Positions 1 through 12,134 of a stretch of 64,000 nt of DNA are shown here, one piece after another. Source of the DNA: Maratus speciosus (taxonomy: Eukaryota > Arthropoda > Arachnida > Araneae > Salticidae); contig OZ010794.1 in the NCBI GenBank assembly GCA_963932465.1, positions 439,767,502-439,831,501 of the forward strand. Reading direction: 5' to 3'. Numbering within the stretch: position 1 is the first letter of the stretch; each line of letters opens with the position of its first letter. Below the pieces are notes generated by a model. That model ran no database searches. It had not been told where the DNA came from and worked only from the letters and a program-made list of their open reading frames with translations. The position numbers were made by a program, and so were the translations under genes.

Positions 1-345
1 ATTCTATATTTTTAAATTTTTTTTTTTTTTTTAATTGGATAGCTGAGATCAATCTGTACAAAGGTCATTTTTTACTTTTTCGATCTTGATTGTAGAATAT
101 ATTATGGGTATGCTTTTACTTTCGAAACGGGTTCCATAAATTAAAGTGTCCTCACTAAAAATATCTGTAAACAAAGTCGAAAAAGCAAGTAAAGGCCTTT
201 GTACAGATCAATCTCAGCTATCCAAAGCAAAAAAGAAAATCATTTAAAAATATTGAAATGCGATAGAGAAGAGGATACTTTAGTCTAAAAAAAAGAACTG
301 TTCGGTAATGCTAATCCTTTAGAAGAAATTTATAAAGACGAGGTG
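1..345. repeat. Foldback copy of the 185-bp satellite family
   Basis: A left arm carrying TTGGATAGCTGAGATCAATC near position 35 is followed about 150 bp later by its reverse complement (CAATCTCAGCTATCC, about 209-223). The copy therefore forms a hairpin. After the hairpin comes a degenerate version of the linker seen in the tandem array (TACTTTAGT, then GCTAATCCT, then AGAAGAAATTTATAAAGA). The element runs off the window start. No coding sense was found. Confidence 0.7.
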
Positions 346-1264
346 GAACCCGTCGAATTTCGACAAAAGAAAATGTTTACTAAGGAACTGTTGCATCAAA
401 TTTATAATACATCGACAACAATAATTACAATAAAAAATCCATCTTACACTTGTTAATTTAACTCTCCAAAGACATATTTTAACCTAAGATTAACAAAATA
501 CTTTTTTCATAAACTTCAACTGTTAAAATTATTGGAAAATTAAACTTTATTCATATACGTAATCAGTAACATATAATCAAGGTAAGTAATTTTGATTAAG
601 TTATCAAGTGATGCTTGGTATTACGGAATGAAAAAATCAGCAAAAAGGATTTCACCTTGACATAATCATAGAATCCCCCCTTTAAATCTAAACAAATCAA
701 GTCATTTTCAAGGTTTCACATCAATATTAACCATTTAAAAACATTTTAACGCGCAATAGGTTATTGATAAATATATTTTCAATTTTTAAGTCACGTTTGT
801 CAACTATTACAACTTGCCATGTTAAAATTCCCACTCGTGATTTGTGGTCTTATAACAATCTCTGTACCTGCGCGTAAAAATTCCAGAAATTTATAACTTT
901 TATACGTATTCATGGGGAAATATCTCGTTTTATCAAATAAAATTATCGGTTTCTTTTAAATATGACGTCATTTTCAGTCGCTGAAATATTTTGCCTATTG
1001 TCTCAAACTCAAAGTCAGCGAAATGAAAAAATAGTGAAATATAACAGCATCATCAGGAAAGTTGTGTCTTTTTTAAAGCGTAACGTCGTTTTCTGTTCAA
1101 ATTTTTAAAAAATATATTTTTAATTGTAATGAGAAAATGGCATCAGTAAGAATATAATCAATAAAGATAACTAAACCACTTTTAATAGAAATGAAGTACT
1201 TCAGTTGCCACAATTAGAAAATTGGTATTAAAAACTATAAAAAAATTAATATCTCAAAAATAAA
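346..1264. other. AT-rich stretch, no gene seen
   Basis: This is low-complexity AT-rich sequence. There is no open frame of note, no splice-flanked coding block, and no terminal repeat that I can pair. Confidence 0.5.
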
Positions 1265-1487
1265 TTGAGGTACAGCTTTCAAACAAATTGCATTTAAATG
1301 TGCATTTTTTTCTGCATACCACGGTGTAAACATTTAAAACGTGGTATGTTTAGAAGTTTAAAATTTTGCAGTAGCGAAAATTGCAAAACCAAATTTTTAT
1401 TTCAAATTTCAAAGTGTTGCCATTCGCAGAATGACGTATGCGTTACGCACAGATATGTTTGTCCTTTATAATATAGATATATTGGTT
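1265..1487 (+). repeat. Dispersed repeat D, copy 1 (ends TTTGTCCTTTATAATATAGATA)
   Basis: This block shares its start (AAACAAATTG, then a T-rich stretch) and its end (GCACAGRYA, then TTTGTCCTTTATAATATAGA) with 45345-45543; the middles have diverged. The terminal TATAATATAGAT tail resembles the AT-rich 3' tail of RTE-type LINEs or of SINEs that use RTE machinery. That class assignment is an inference. Confidence 0.5.
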
Positions 1488-1806
1488 GCATTTCAATATT
1501 TTAAAATGATTTTTTTTTTGCATTGGATAGCTGAGATCAATTTGTACAAACGCCGCTTTTTACTTTTTCGATCCTGACTGCAGAATATTTTATGGGGTGT
1601 TTTCATTTTGAAACCTGTTCCAAAAATAAATTTTAAAATTATTATTGATTAGGAATTAAAACAGATTTATAATCTTTTTTTTTTTCTTTCTCACTTCTGA
1701 AGTATAATGCCGGATAGATTTTTTTTTATTCCGTAAACGTCAAAAGGCAAAAGTCTCTCATTCAATAGAAATATGTCATTCGCACTCGACAGGGGTGGGG
1801 GGGGGG

Positions 1807-1845
<39 letters not shown>

Positions 1846-4382
1846 TATAATAATTGACTAGTGTCATTAAAATAATTGACTAGTGTCATTACTGATTTTT
1901 TTATGTGGAGGCTACTTTAGTAAAGTGAAAAGACCCGTTCGCTAATGCTAATCCTATAGAAGAAACTTATAAAGATATTTCGGTTGCATTTCAATATTTT
2001 TAAATGATTTTTATTGCATTGGATAGCTGAGATCAATCTGTACAAAGGCCGTTTTTTACATTTTCTATCTTGATTGCTGTATTTTTTATGGGGAGGCTAC
2101 TTTAGTCAAGCGAAAAGACCCGTTCGCTAATACTAATCCTATAGAAGAAACTTATAAAGATATCTCAGTTGCATTTCAATATTTTTAAATGATTTTTATT
2201 GCATTGGATAGCTGAGATCAATCTGTACAAAGGCCGTTTTTTACATTTTCTATCCTGATTGCTGTATTTTTTATGGGGAGGCTACATTAGTCAAGCGAAA
2301 AAAACCGTTCGCTAATACTAATCCTATAGAGGAAATTTATAAAGATATCTCGGTTGCATTTCATTATTTTTAAATGATTTTTCTTTGCATTGGATAGCTG
2401 AGATCGATCTGTACAAAGGCCGTTTTTTTACATTTTCGATCTTGATTACAGATTTTTTTATGGGGAGGCTACTTTAGTCAAGCGAAATGACCCGTTCGCT
2501 AATGCTAATCCTATAGAAGAAACTTATAAAGATATCTCGGTTGCATTTCAATATTTTTAAATGATTTTTTTTGTATTGGATAGCTGAGATGAATCTGTAC
2601 TAAGACCGTTTTTTACATTTTTGCTCTTAATTGCAGAACTTTTTATAGGAAGGCTACTTTAGTCAAGCGAAAAGACCCATTCGCTAATGTTTATTCTATA
2701 GAAGAAATTTATAAAAAGTATCTCGGTAGCGTTTCTATATTTTTAATTTTCTTTTCTTTTCTTTCTTTGTTTCTTTTTTGCATTGGATAGCTGAAATCAA
2801 TCTGTACAAATACCGTTTTTTACATTTTCGATGCAGAATTTTGTGTGGGGAGGCTACTTTAGTCAAGGGAAAAAACCCGTTCGCTAATCCTATGGAAGAA
2901 ATTTATAAAGATATCTCGGTTGCATTTCAATATTTTTAAATTATTATTTTTTGCATTGAATAGCTGAGATCTATCCGTACAAAGGCCGTTTTGAATGCAG
3001 AATTTTTTATGGGGGTGTTTTCACTTTCGCACCTGTTCCGAAAATGAAAGTGTCCTCATTAAAAATATCTGTAAACAAAATCGAAAAAACAAAAAACGGC
3101 CTTTGTACAGATCGATCTCAGCTATCCAATGCAAAAAAGTCATTTAAAAATATTGAACTGCAATAGAGCAGAGGCTACTTTAGTCTACCGAAAAGACCCG
3201 TTCGCTAATGCTAATCCTGTAGAAGAAATTTATAAAGATATATCTGTTGCATTTCAATATTGTTAAATGATTTTTTTTTACATTGGATAGCTGAGATCGA
3301 TCTGTACAAAGGCCGTTTTTTACATTTTCGATCTTGATTGCAGAATTTTTTATGGGAAGGCTACTTTAGACAAGCGAAATGACCCGTTCGCTAATGCTAA
3401 TCCTATAGAAGAAACTTATAAAGATATCTCGGTTGCATTTCAATATTTTTAAATGATTTTTTTTTTTTGCATTGGATAGTTGAGAGGAATCTGTACAAAG
3501 GCTGTTTTTTACATTTTCGATCTTGATTACAGAATTTTTTATGGGGAGGCTACTTTAGTCAAGCGAAATGACCCGTTCGCTAATGCTAATCCTATAGAAG
3601 AAACTTATAAAGATATCTCGGTTGCATTTCAATATTTTTAAATGATTTTTTTTTTTGCATTGGATAGTTGAGAGGAATCTGTACAAAGGCTGTTTTTTAC
3701 ATTTTCGATCTTGATTACAGAATTTTTTATGGGGAGGCTACTTTAGTCAAGCGAAATGACCCGTTCGCTAATGCTAATCCTATAGAAGAAACTTATAAAG
3801 ATATCTCGGTTGCATTTCAATATTTTTAAATGATTTTTTTTGTATTGGATAGCTGAGATGAATCTGTACAAAGACCGTTTTTTACATTTTTGCTCTTAAT
3901 TGCAGAATTTTTTATAGGGAGGCTACTTTAGTCAAGCAAAAAGACCCATTCGCTAATGTTTATTCTATAGTAGAAAATTATAAAAATTATCTCGGTTGCA
4001 TTTCTATATTTTTAAATGATTTTTTTTTTTTGCATTGGATAGTTGAGAGGAATCTGTACAAAGACCGTTTTTACATTTTTGATCTTAATTGCAGAATTTT
4101 TTATAGGGAGGTACTTTAGTTAAGCGAAAAAACCGGTTCGCTAATGTTTATTCTATCGAAGAAATTTATAAAAAATATCTCGGTTGCATTTCTATATTTT
4201 TACTTTTTTTTAATTATTTATTTATTTTTTTTTTACATTGGATAGCTGATATCGATCTGTACAAAGGCTGTTTTTTACAGTTTCGATCTTGATTGCAGAA
4301 TGTTTTATGGGGAGGCCACTTTAGTCAAGCAAAAAGAACCGTTCGCTAATACTAATCCTATAGATGAAATTTATAAAGATAT
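1488..4382 (+). repeat. Satellite array, unit about 185 bp
   Basis: Head-to-tail copies are marked by CATTGGATAGCTGAGATC at about 1524, 2019, 2204, 2388, 2573, 2780, 2954, 3280, 3468, 3657, 3843, 4034 and 4236; most steps are 184-191 bp. Each unit holds one foldback arm (TTGCATTTCAATATTTTTAA, CATTGGATAG, CTGTACAAAGGCCGTTTTTT, TTTTCGATCTTGATTGCAG) plus a linker (GAGGCTACTTTAGTCAAGCG, CCGTTCGCTAATGCTAATCC, TATAGAAGAAACTTATAAAG). One place (about 2935-3165) keeps both arms as a hairpin. Some neighbouring units (3430-3800) are almost identical, which points to recent local duplication. Confidence 0.9.
1796..1842. repeat. G-run followed by (GA)n microsatellite
   Basis: About 12 G residues are followed by roughly 16 GA repeats inside a degenerate satellite unit. 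Confidence 0.95.
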
Positions 4383-4662
4383 CTCGGTTGCATTTCAATA
4401 TTTTAAAATATTTTTTTTTGCATTGGATAGTGGAGATCGACCTGCATAAATACCGTTTTTTACATTTTCGATCTTGAATGCAGATTTTTTTATGGTGTTG
4501 TTTTCACTTTCGAAACTTGTTCCGAAAATGAAAGTGTCCCCACTAAAAATATCTGTAAACAAAATCGAAATCAAAACACGGCCTTTGTACAAATCGATTT
4601 CAGCTATCCAATGCAAAAAAAAAATCATTTAAAAATTTTGAAATGCAACAGAGATATGGCTA
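4383..4662. repeat. Complete foldback unit of the satellite family
   Basis: A left arm from ATATCTCGGTTGCATTTC through CATTGGATAG is mirrored by a right arm with GCTATCCAATGCAAAAAA and TTGAAATGCAACAGAGAT. A roughly 100-bp centre (TTTTCACTTTCGAAAC, then GAAAGTGTCC) separates them. The 77-codon open frame across it is produced by the repeat and is not a gene. Confidence 0.8.
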
Positions 4663-5020
4663 CTTCAGAGCGAAAACATCCGCTCGCGAATGCTAATCCT
4701 ATGGAAGAAATTTATAAGGATATTTTGGTTGCATTTCAATATTTTTTATAAGTTTATTTTGCATTGGATACCTGAGGTTGATCTGTACAAAGGCCGTTTT
4801 TTACTTTTTCGATTTTGACTGCAGATTATTTTTTTCGGGATGCATTCACTTTCGAAACCGGTTTCGAAAATAAAAGTGTCCTCACTAAAAATATTTCCAA
4901 TAAACAAAGTCGAAAAAGTAAAAAACGACCTTCGTGCAGATCTATCGCAGCTGTCTAATGCAAAATAATAATAATAATAATAATAATAACAATTTTAAAA
5001 TATTGAAATGCAACCGAGAT
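4663..5020. repeat. Second foldback unit with (TAA)n tract
   Basis: Linker, left arm (TTGCATTTCAATATTTTTTA, CATTGGATACC), centre (TTCGAAACCGG), then right arm (AAAAACGACCTTCGTGCAGA), interrupted by an ATA/TAA microsatellite near 4966-4990. The far edge of the array has decayed. Confidence 0.65.
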
Positions 5021-6355
5021 ATTTTATTTGAAAAATTTGACCCACTTTTAATAAGTTACTAAGAATTATAAAATGTGTCAATTTTATGGATCTTAATGCT
5101 AAATGTAAGAGTAGTCTCTACAAGCATTTTACGAAGATAACAATGCCGACTCTGTAACACTTTTGTTAAATATTCAGGTAAGTTGGAAAGACACAACAAA
5201 TCAGCTTTTGGCAAAAAAGTAAAGATGTATCGCCTCATTTATAAGAGTATGTTAAAATCACATATGAGACAGAAAATTAATGTTTTTAATAAGTTAAAAA
5301 AAATGTAAAATAAATAGTTGTTAATGCTCTGCCAGTCTTCTTTCTTGGTCCGCTTTTTCTTCTATTTTTTTTTTTTTTAAATAAAATTCAACGTTTTAAA
5401 TTTCTTTTTATGTTACGACTATCAGTGTATTTTCAGGAAGAAGTCGCAATGGTATAACTTGAAAATATTAATTATAAATATTAATTTAGAAGCTCAAACT
5501 GACACCAAGTCACCTGGGCCAACCTGCCCGATTACGGGGTTAATTAGCCCACGTCACTTTTTAATGTTCTTATAGTGCAGAAGTTTAAGAAATGTTCAAA
5601 ATTTTACCGAATCTTAATTTTTGTTTCGTACGAACGAAAACACAATATAGCCTAAAGAATATCTACCATACAACGTTCCTTAATGAAGCCATGAAATTAT
5701 AAAAATGTAAAATTATTAATTAGAGAAAGAAAGGACTAAAGTAAAAAAAAAAAATCAATTTATAGATATAAATAGAATTAATTGATTAACTCGACATAAT
5801 TTTCATCCTTATAATGAAGACAAACATAAAATTTGGTTATGTTTTTGATAGGACCAACTATTAAAAAAAAAAAAAAGTGGTTGAAGAAGAAAAAAATTCA
5901 TAGCTTCTTCAATTCACAAGATATCAAATCCGTTTGAATTGATTATACATCTTCTTAGTATTATCTAAAACTTTTATATTGACAAGTTTTTGATAAGATC
6001 AACTATTAAGGCAAAAAGAAAAAAAAAATGTATGTGTGTGTGTATAAGAAAAAAATCACATTTCTCTTAATCCGTAAAATTGTTGGTGAATTAACTTTGA
6101 AATCTACCTGTGCCTGTAGCCCAAGCTAACAGGGATTTTACTATAATTATGATAGTTATAAATATTTTTGTACAACAGAGCAGCATATTTGATGTGGGTA
6201 AGCACCAATATATCTTCCTTTTTTAGAAAGATTGACTGGAATAACCAGGAATTCAATTAATAAAATAATTCCTTACTATTAATTATTAATAAATTAATTA
6301 AAATAATAATTAAATAATTCCTTACTATAAATTAATAATAAATAAATTAAAATAA
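5021..6355. other. AT-rich stretch, no gene seen
   Basis: No coding block or paired termini were found. A segment of about 50 bp (6088-6140, TTGAAATCTACCTGTGCCTG) recurs at 21678-21731, so part of a dispersed repeat is present. The last 100 bp are (AATAAT)-rich. Confidence 0.45.
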
Positions 6356-7017
6356 TAATAAAAATATTTGTAAACAAAATCGAAAAAGCAAAAAACGGCC
6401 TTGGTACAGATTGATCTCAGGTATCCAATTCAAAAAAATCATTTAAAAATATTGAAATGCAACCGAGAAGAGGCTACTTTAGTCAAGCGAAAAGACCCGT
6501 TCGCTAATGCTAATTCTAAGGAAAAAATTTGTAAAGATATCTCGGTAGCATTTCAATATTTTTAAATTCTTTTTTTTTCATTGGATAGCTGAGATTAATC
6601 TGCACAAAGGCCGCTTTTTACTTTTCCCACTTTGACTGCCAAAATTTTTGTGGGGATGTTCTCACTTTCGAAAATGGTTCCGAAATTGAAAGTGTCCTCA
6701 TTAAAAACGTTTCTGAACAAAATCGAAAAAGAAAAAAAAGGCCTTTGTACAGATTTATCTCAGCTATCCAATGAAAAAAAAAAAATCATTTAAAAATATT
6801 GAAGTGCAACCGAGAAGAGGCTACTTTAGTCAAGCGAAAAGATCCGTTCGCTAATGCTAATCCTGTGGAAGAAATTTATAAAGATATCTCGTTTGCATTT
6901 CAATATTTTTATTTTATTTTATTTTTTTTATTTTATTATTATTATTATTTTTTTTTTTTTTTTTGCATTGGATAGGTGAGATTGATCTGCACAAAGGCCG
7001 TTTTTTACTTTTTCGGC
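6356..7017. repeat. Satellite/foldback family, second cluster
   Basis: A right arm (AAAAACGGCCTTGGTACAG), the linker, a full hairpin (about 6530-6815) and another left arm (6965-7015) are arranged as in the main array. The cluster stops abruptly at TTTTTCGGCCC, where an hAT-like end begins. Confidence 0.8.
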
Positions 7018-7118
7018 CCAAAATCTGAGTTTCGCCGAAAATTCGTTTTCGGCAAATTTCGGCTGGATTAATTTTCATCAATAGGCTGAAAAATTTTTAT
7101 TTCATTTGTACAGCCCTG
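7018..7118 (-). mobile_element. Fragment of an hAT-type element end
   Basis: The segment ends CATTTGTACAGCCCTG. Its reverse complement begins CAGGGCTGTACAAATG, a typical hAT terminus. The interior carries TTTCGCCGAAAATTCG and TTTTCGGCAAATTTCGG. Its partner end was not found, so this is either a truncated copy or chance resemblance of one end. Confidence 0.4.
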
Positions 7119-8104
7119 TATATGACACACCGTATACCCCCACTTTCCGCTTTCACACTTACCCAATAGTGTATAAAACTTTGTAACTTAATGTGTATCA
7201 TAACGAAAACCGTACTTTCCAGCTAATAGACAGTACTTCTGTGTTGTATCCGATAAATTTTGTGTGTTCCTGTAAATGAGCGATAAATGATACACACATC
7301 ACATTCTACAGTAAGTATATGGTTGTGGCGTGAAACCACAGTAATGTATATCATTTTCATTATACTTGAAGCAGTGTAATATCATTAAAATATTTTGTAA
7401 ACAGTTTTTCTAAGTAGACTATGTATTATGTAATGGAATTCGTTTGTGAGGTGCTGTAAATGAGTAATAAATGCTTTGCACCTCATAAATACTCATCAAT
7501 TTTCTTATGTTTGAAATGGTGCAACATTATTAAAATGTACTTGATTCTTTCTCATTGACCGTAATGTAACTGCATATTTCAAATTTCGAACGTTTCAATT
7601 TCAATAGAGATCATCACTAAATGTCAATAACACCCTCAATGAAAAAGGAAATTTCTAAATTTATTGTTTCATTACATTTTTTAAAGCTGTTAAAAAATTA
7701 CATAAAAAATAAATAATAGAGCCTCAACAATGTGAATCTCTCCGATACATTCTAACATAAAAACTTTAAATTTGCTGACATTTAATGTTCACTCGAATAT
7801 CGTTTTATATATATATATCAAATATATTTGGAATTATAATAGAATTGCTTCCCAATGATAAACGTTTCCTGATTTCTGTGTTTAAAACCAACTCAAAATA
7901 CCAACTTTGACATTGTTTTCAGAAGTCTTTTGCCTCCATGAGAAAAAGAGAAAAAGTATTTGATTTTTTAATATCTGAATAAGAACATCGGTAAATTTCG
8001 TGCACTTAAAAATATGCATATGATTTTGAAAATGTGTTGGTGAATAACCTATTTAGACTTCAGAACAACTTTCCAGGGGTCCATCCAGATAGAAAATGGG
8101 GCCT
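7119..8104. other. AT-rich stretch, no gene seen
   Basis: Contains a short (TA)n at about 7807-7820. No splice-flanked coding block and no terminal repeats that I can pair. Confidence 0.4.
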
Positions 8105-8430
8105 ATTCAAGGCCCTTTCACAAAAATCTATTCAATAAAATAGTCCCCTTCACAAAAATAAATTTAATAAAACTGGCCTCCTCACAAAAATAAATTTAAT
8201 AAAATGGGACCCTTCACAAAAATGAATTTAATAAAACTGGCCTCCTCACAAGAATAAATTTAATAAAATGGGACCCTTCACAAAAATGAATTTAATAAAA
8301 CTGGCCTCCTCACAAGAATAAATTTAATAAAATGGGACCCTTCACAAAAATGAACTTAATAAAACGTGCCCCTGCATAAAATTCCTTTTAATAAAATAGA
8401 CCCCTTTGTAAAATTCTTTTTCATAAAAAG
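8105..8430. repeat. Minisatellite, 32-bp unit with 64-bp higher-order period
   Basis: About ten 32-bp units end in AAATTTAATA or a variant. Two types alternate regularly: type A with GGGACCCTTCACAAAAATG and type B with CTGGCCTCCTCACAAGAATA. The outer units are more diverged (TAGTCCCC; TAGACCCC), while the central ABABA units are almost identical, so the array grew by amplifying the dimer. Confidence 0.9.
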
Positions 8431-9264
8431 TGTTTTAAAATGTGTAGTTTGTAAATGAAACTAGATCGCGAAAAACAAAAACTTTAGAAAGAGGATTTAA
8501 AGAAGTTTTTCGTACAAATTGAGTAACTGGATTTTAACTTTCATTACAAAATGTTATTTTTCACAAAAATATATTAAAATTCCCAAAAGTAACTTTTACT
8601 TTCCACAAAATGGGTTTCAATAATAAAAACCTGCCTCGAGATCTGCTTTATCAGAAGGTGTAATTGGAAGCCTGTCTTCATTCCTGCCTGCTAATCACTT
8701 TTTCCCGGCCAGGTTGTCTAAAATACCCCCCCCCTCCTCCCCCCAGTTTGCCTAGAGGCAAAGAGAGCCTATTTTTATGCTGTGGGGTGACCATTTTGTT
8801 TGTCAATTACATGCTTAGAAAATATCATTGGTCTTTTAAGGTGCCAATCTTTATGATTGGGATACGCCTCCCATGTGGCAACGTTTAAACTGTAAAATGG
8901 GATTTCGGTTTTCCAATTGAGTGAAGTAGACTCTTAACCTCCTTCCTTCGCATGATACTAGGGGATTTCAGTTTAGGCTTCCATTGAGCGATTATTGCTT
9001 GCCACCTATCTCTGCTATTTGGAACTAAAACCAAGAACCGCAGTAAAAATACTTCTGATATCTTACATAACTCTCCTGCAAGAATTTCTTTTAATAATTG
9101 TCACCATTTGCAAGTTATTGAATTTTAAACAGTACAGTTTAGGAATTCAGTACACCTCACAAAGAACAAATGACGCAAATTATGCGATATCGAAAATAGA
9201 AAATTTTCAATCGTGGAAAGGTTTCTTGAATTAGCGCAAGAAATTTAAGATAAGCCAATGTCCG
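8431..9264. other. No gene seen; short C-rich tract
   Basis: Contains a C-rich stretch (about 8726-8744) and open frames of 74 and 79 codons that resemble no protein and lack splice or start context. Confidence 0.4.
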
Positions 9265-9612
9265 ACAATCTCGACATTTACAGCTGCACGAGAGGTTCTG
9301 TTTTCAAAGATGGTAGACGGGAGGTGCGGAGTTCGATCCAATCGCGCACGTCAGCCTAATCGTTCGAAATTGTTAGTAGTTTTCTTCAAACCTTGCGTAA
9401 ATATGGGTTAGGTTTCCTTAAAAGACCCTACAGAGGACACTCTCATCCCACTCCGGCCTACTATATCCAACTTGTAGATCATCAGCCATCATAAACAATA
9501 CCAATATCAACCCTTCAGAGCTCAATGTTGTGATATGGCGCAAATATGGCTTCCCAGTATAATGTTGTGTAAGCTCTAATCGTCGAAGTAAATAAATTCG
9601 TTTTTTTTAACC
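9265..9612 (+). mobile_element. SINE-like element with pol III B-box
   Basis: GAGTTCGATCC near 9330 matches the internal B-box of tRNA promoters (GGTTCGANNCC), and a weak A-box-like stretch (GCTGCACGAGAGG) lies about 45 bp upstream. The body is unusually GC-rich for this region (ACACTCTCATCCCACTCCGG) and ends in AAATAAATTCG followed by a T-run. Length (about 350 bp) and layout fit a tRNA-derived SINE. I could not find a second copy or clear target duplications. Confidence 0.5.
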
Positions 9613-9989
9613 AGGTTCTGCACATTCTCTAAACTTTGAGTTCGTGCTGCTGGTGTATGTCCAAAAATGTCCGGAACTGCATAAAATGTGTTTGTTTTTT
9701 TCTTCTCTTCTACTGAAAGATGGGATATACTTATGTCCCACTTATAAGTTTATTTAAAGAAACATTGCGATACTCTATGGTCATGAAAAAATAAAGCTAC
9801 ATCTGCAGTTTACAAACAATTACCACAGATTTTAAAAGCTCTGGAAGACCTTATAGAAATGAAGTAAAATGAGTAAACTTACTCAGGAGCAAAAAGCTTA
9901 ATAAAGTAAATAAAGAAATTCTCCTTTATTTAGGCCTAGTAGTTTGACACAGCATTTTAAATGAAATAGAAAAAGTTAATCACGAAAAA

Positions 9990-10669
9990 AAAGAAGAAAA
10001 AAAACTGTCAATGTTTTGATCGCCAGCAAACTGATTGAAACACTAAAAGACACATTTCAGACAATAAGAGAGGGAATTTTTGAACAAGAAAGCGAAGATT
10101 TGGTTATGTCCGTAAATGTAGAGTCCTTATTTGAGCAAAACAGAAAACTTAAAATTCGCAGAACAGTTTGACTACGAAGCTCCTGATGAAAGTGGAAATT
10201 TACATGAAAGTAAAGGATTTCGTGTTACATAGAGACACTATAACCGTGCAACTAAACTGGAGGTTTATGAAACTGAGAAATGTATAACAAGAATTTGAGT
10301 TTCTGGCTGGTACAACTCTAAAATCAGTTACCGAAAATCTGTTAATATTGCCTGGATCTTGCCCTTTATTGTTGACTTGAATGGATTTGAATTGTTAAGC
10401 GAGGTTTTAAATCTAAAACATTATTTCTACCATTAGATAAGAACTTTTATAAAATGGATCATTTAGAAATCCTTTAGTTGCTCCATAATTTTAACTTAGG
10501 GAAAACAAGGAATTGCAAAAACGTGGAGACAGCGTACATAATTTATAAGTATTCCAGTAACAATAAAATAGTAAAAAACTACTTAAGATCTACTATGAGC
10601 GATAGCTTAAGCAACCTGAATTTACTTTCTATAAAATTCAGGGTGTCACAATCTTTACACATAAAATAA
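9990..10669 (+). pseudogene. Decayed hAT (ZMYM1/TTF-type-like) transposase
   Basis: Reading the + strand while switching frames gives fragments such as LKDTFQTIREGIFEQESEDL and, near the end (about 10575-10640), LRSTMSDSLSNLNLLSIK. The latter matches the C-terminal dimerisation domain of hAT transposases, normally of the form LRSTMSQ-RL--L--LSI. Several stops and frameshifts make it non-functional. hAT transposases are nuclear enzymes that cut and paste their own element. The right terminus of the same class lies about 570 bp downstream (11236). The N-terminal zinc finger and the catalytic residues could not be placed with confidence. Confidence 0.65.
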
Positions 10670-11129
10670 TAAACGATTTGCTCCCCTAAACACAAGAAAA
10701 ATAAAATGGAAATAAATGTATTTGCCTGATAATTATATTTTATTTTATGTTAATTAAAACATTGTTTCATTTATCTTCCTTAATTAATCTACTGAAATTA
10801 TAATTTATTTTTATCTTTTACGTTATGTTCTGCAGGTTTTTTGTTTGTTTTGCTTATTTAGTACTTATCGGTTGAAGGGACCATTTGTTTCCAACCTGGT
10901 TGTTAGCGATTTTTACCCATTTTCTGCAGCTCAAAGACCAACAACAACTAAAAAATGTCTAGAAAAACATGTGAGAAAGGTTAAGAAAAATCTGTCGCAA
11001 AGCATAATGATCTCATTAACAAATAAGCGCAATTTTCTTTTCTGTTTTTTAGTTGTTTGGAGATTCTGAATTAAAATTAAATCTTTTAAAGTTCTAAAAT
11101 AAACGCAAAATATTTATTTAATATAATTT

Positions 11130-11236
11130 ATTTCTGTTTCTGTCCTTTATCAATTTTGAAGGGAGATGGGGGTGGGGGGGTGGAGCGCCAAATTGGCACG
11201 CTGCCCCAGGCGCAATTTTCTCTTCGCACGGCCCTG
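11130..11236 (+). mobile_element. Right end of the decayed hAT element
   Basis: GGAGCGCCAAATTGGCACGC, then GCCCCAGGCGCAATTTTC, ending GCACGGCCCTG. The reverse complement begins CAGGGCCGTGC, a standard hAT terminus. It follows the hAT transposase remnant on the same strand, so the two probably belong together. The left end was not found. Confidence 0.6.
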
Positions 11237-11429
11237 AATATCTTGGTAGCTTTTGTGGCACTAATAACATGTAAAATTGCTTTAATAAAATAAATCTGAA
11301 CTTAAATACATGTATAGTAGCAAATTTTTTTTTTGACTTACTTATGTTATAGCTTTAATGTGAATAACTTTTCAAAATATTGAAATCAGTCAGCATTATA
11401 TTGCTACTCAATATATTCTGCAAATTGGG

Positions 11430-11458
<29 letters not shown>
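11430..11458. repeat. Poly(A) run
   Basis: An uninterrupted run of 29 A residues lies immediately upstream of the TTAA-flanked MITE. It is not clearly attached to a retroposon. Confidence 0.95.
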
Positions 11459-11460
<2 letters not shown>

Positions 11461-11475
11461 AAAATGCTGTAGTTT

Positions 11476-11879
11476 TTAATTTTCAAATCCAAAGGAGCTA
11501 CTTTTTGACTCATTTTTTAATTCCTTTTTGTTCAGAAACTCACTAAATTGGCGGTGTTCTTATATAAAAACTATGTAATTGAAAGACATTTTCCATTTTT
11601 TGGTAAAGGCAGCAGATTTTCAAAAAAATAATATCAAAGTTGCATTTTGAACTAAATTCCTGAATGTGACACCATGAGAAAGGAGAAAAATAAGTCATCA
11701 CATGACCACAATTGCTTATAACTCGATAAGTAATTATCAAAAAAGGGAAAACTCATTTCGATTCGAAATCACTTCAATAGTCAGGCCTGCCAATTTTATG
11801 CCTTGACCTTTAAAAATGAATCAGAAAATCAGTCAGAAAGTTTTGCATTGTTGAGCAGGGGATTTGAGAGCTTCCTTAA
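11476..11879 (+). mobile_element. TTAA-flanked MITE family, copy A (404 bp)
   Basis: The copy is flanked by TTAA on both sides. Its interior (CAAATCCAAAGGAGCTAC, ATCACTTCAATAGTCAGGCC, GCCAATTTTATGCC, GTTTTGCATTGTTGAGCAG) aligns with 41534-41955 and, inverted, with 55568-55973. Inverted ends of the form TTAAGGYKGTTCTCA are best kept in the third copy; here the left end has lost about 6 bp. TTAA duplication is typical of piggyBac and Kolobok transposons. Confidence 0.75.
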
Positions 11880-12134
11880 TTGGTTCTTCATTTTCTCTAT
11901 AAAAATGCTGAAAACTTTGTTTCAGGTTCTGCTGATGAAGCTTGTGCTTTCCCTAGATTTTTTTTTTTTACAAGAACTCTTGAGTTTTTAGCCCCAACTT
12001 GTTGTTATGTATTTATTTGTAAAAGCAGGATGTGCAAATTAAAGATTTACTATTAACTGGGGGCTCTGCCCTTGCTTACTAATACCCAGCCATAGATAAA
12101 CATACAAGGTAGGACACTTCCATAGAGCGTAATG

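Noticed and set aside
1488..7017. A CRISPR-like array
   Set aside because: The repeats are 185 bp, tandem without unique spacers, and the genome is eukaryotic.
9320..9350. A true tRNA gene at the B-box
   Set aside because: No cloverleaf can be drawn around the B-box; the longer GC-rich body and A/T tail fit a SINE better.
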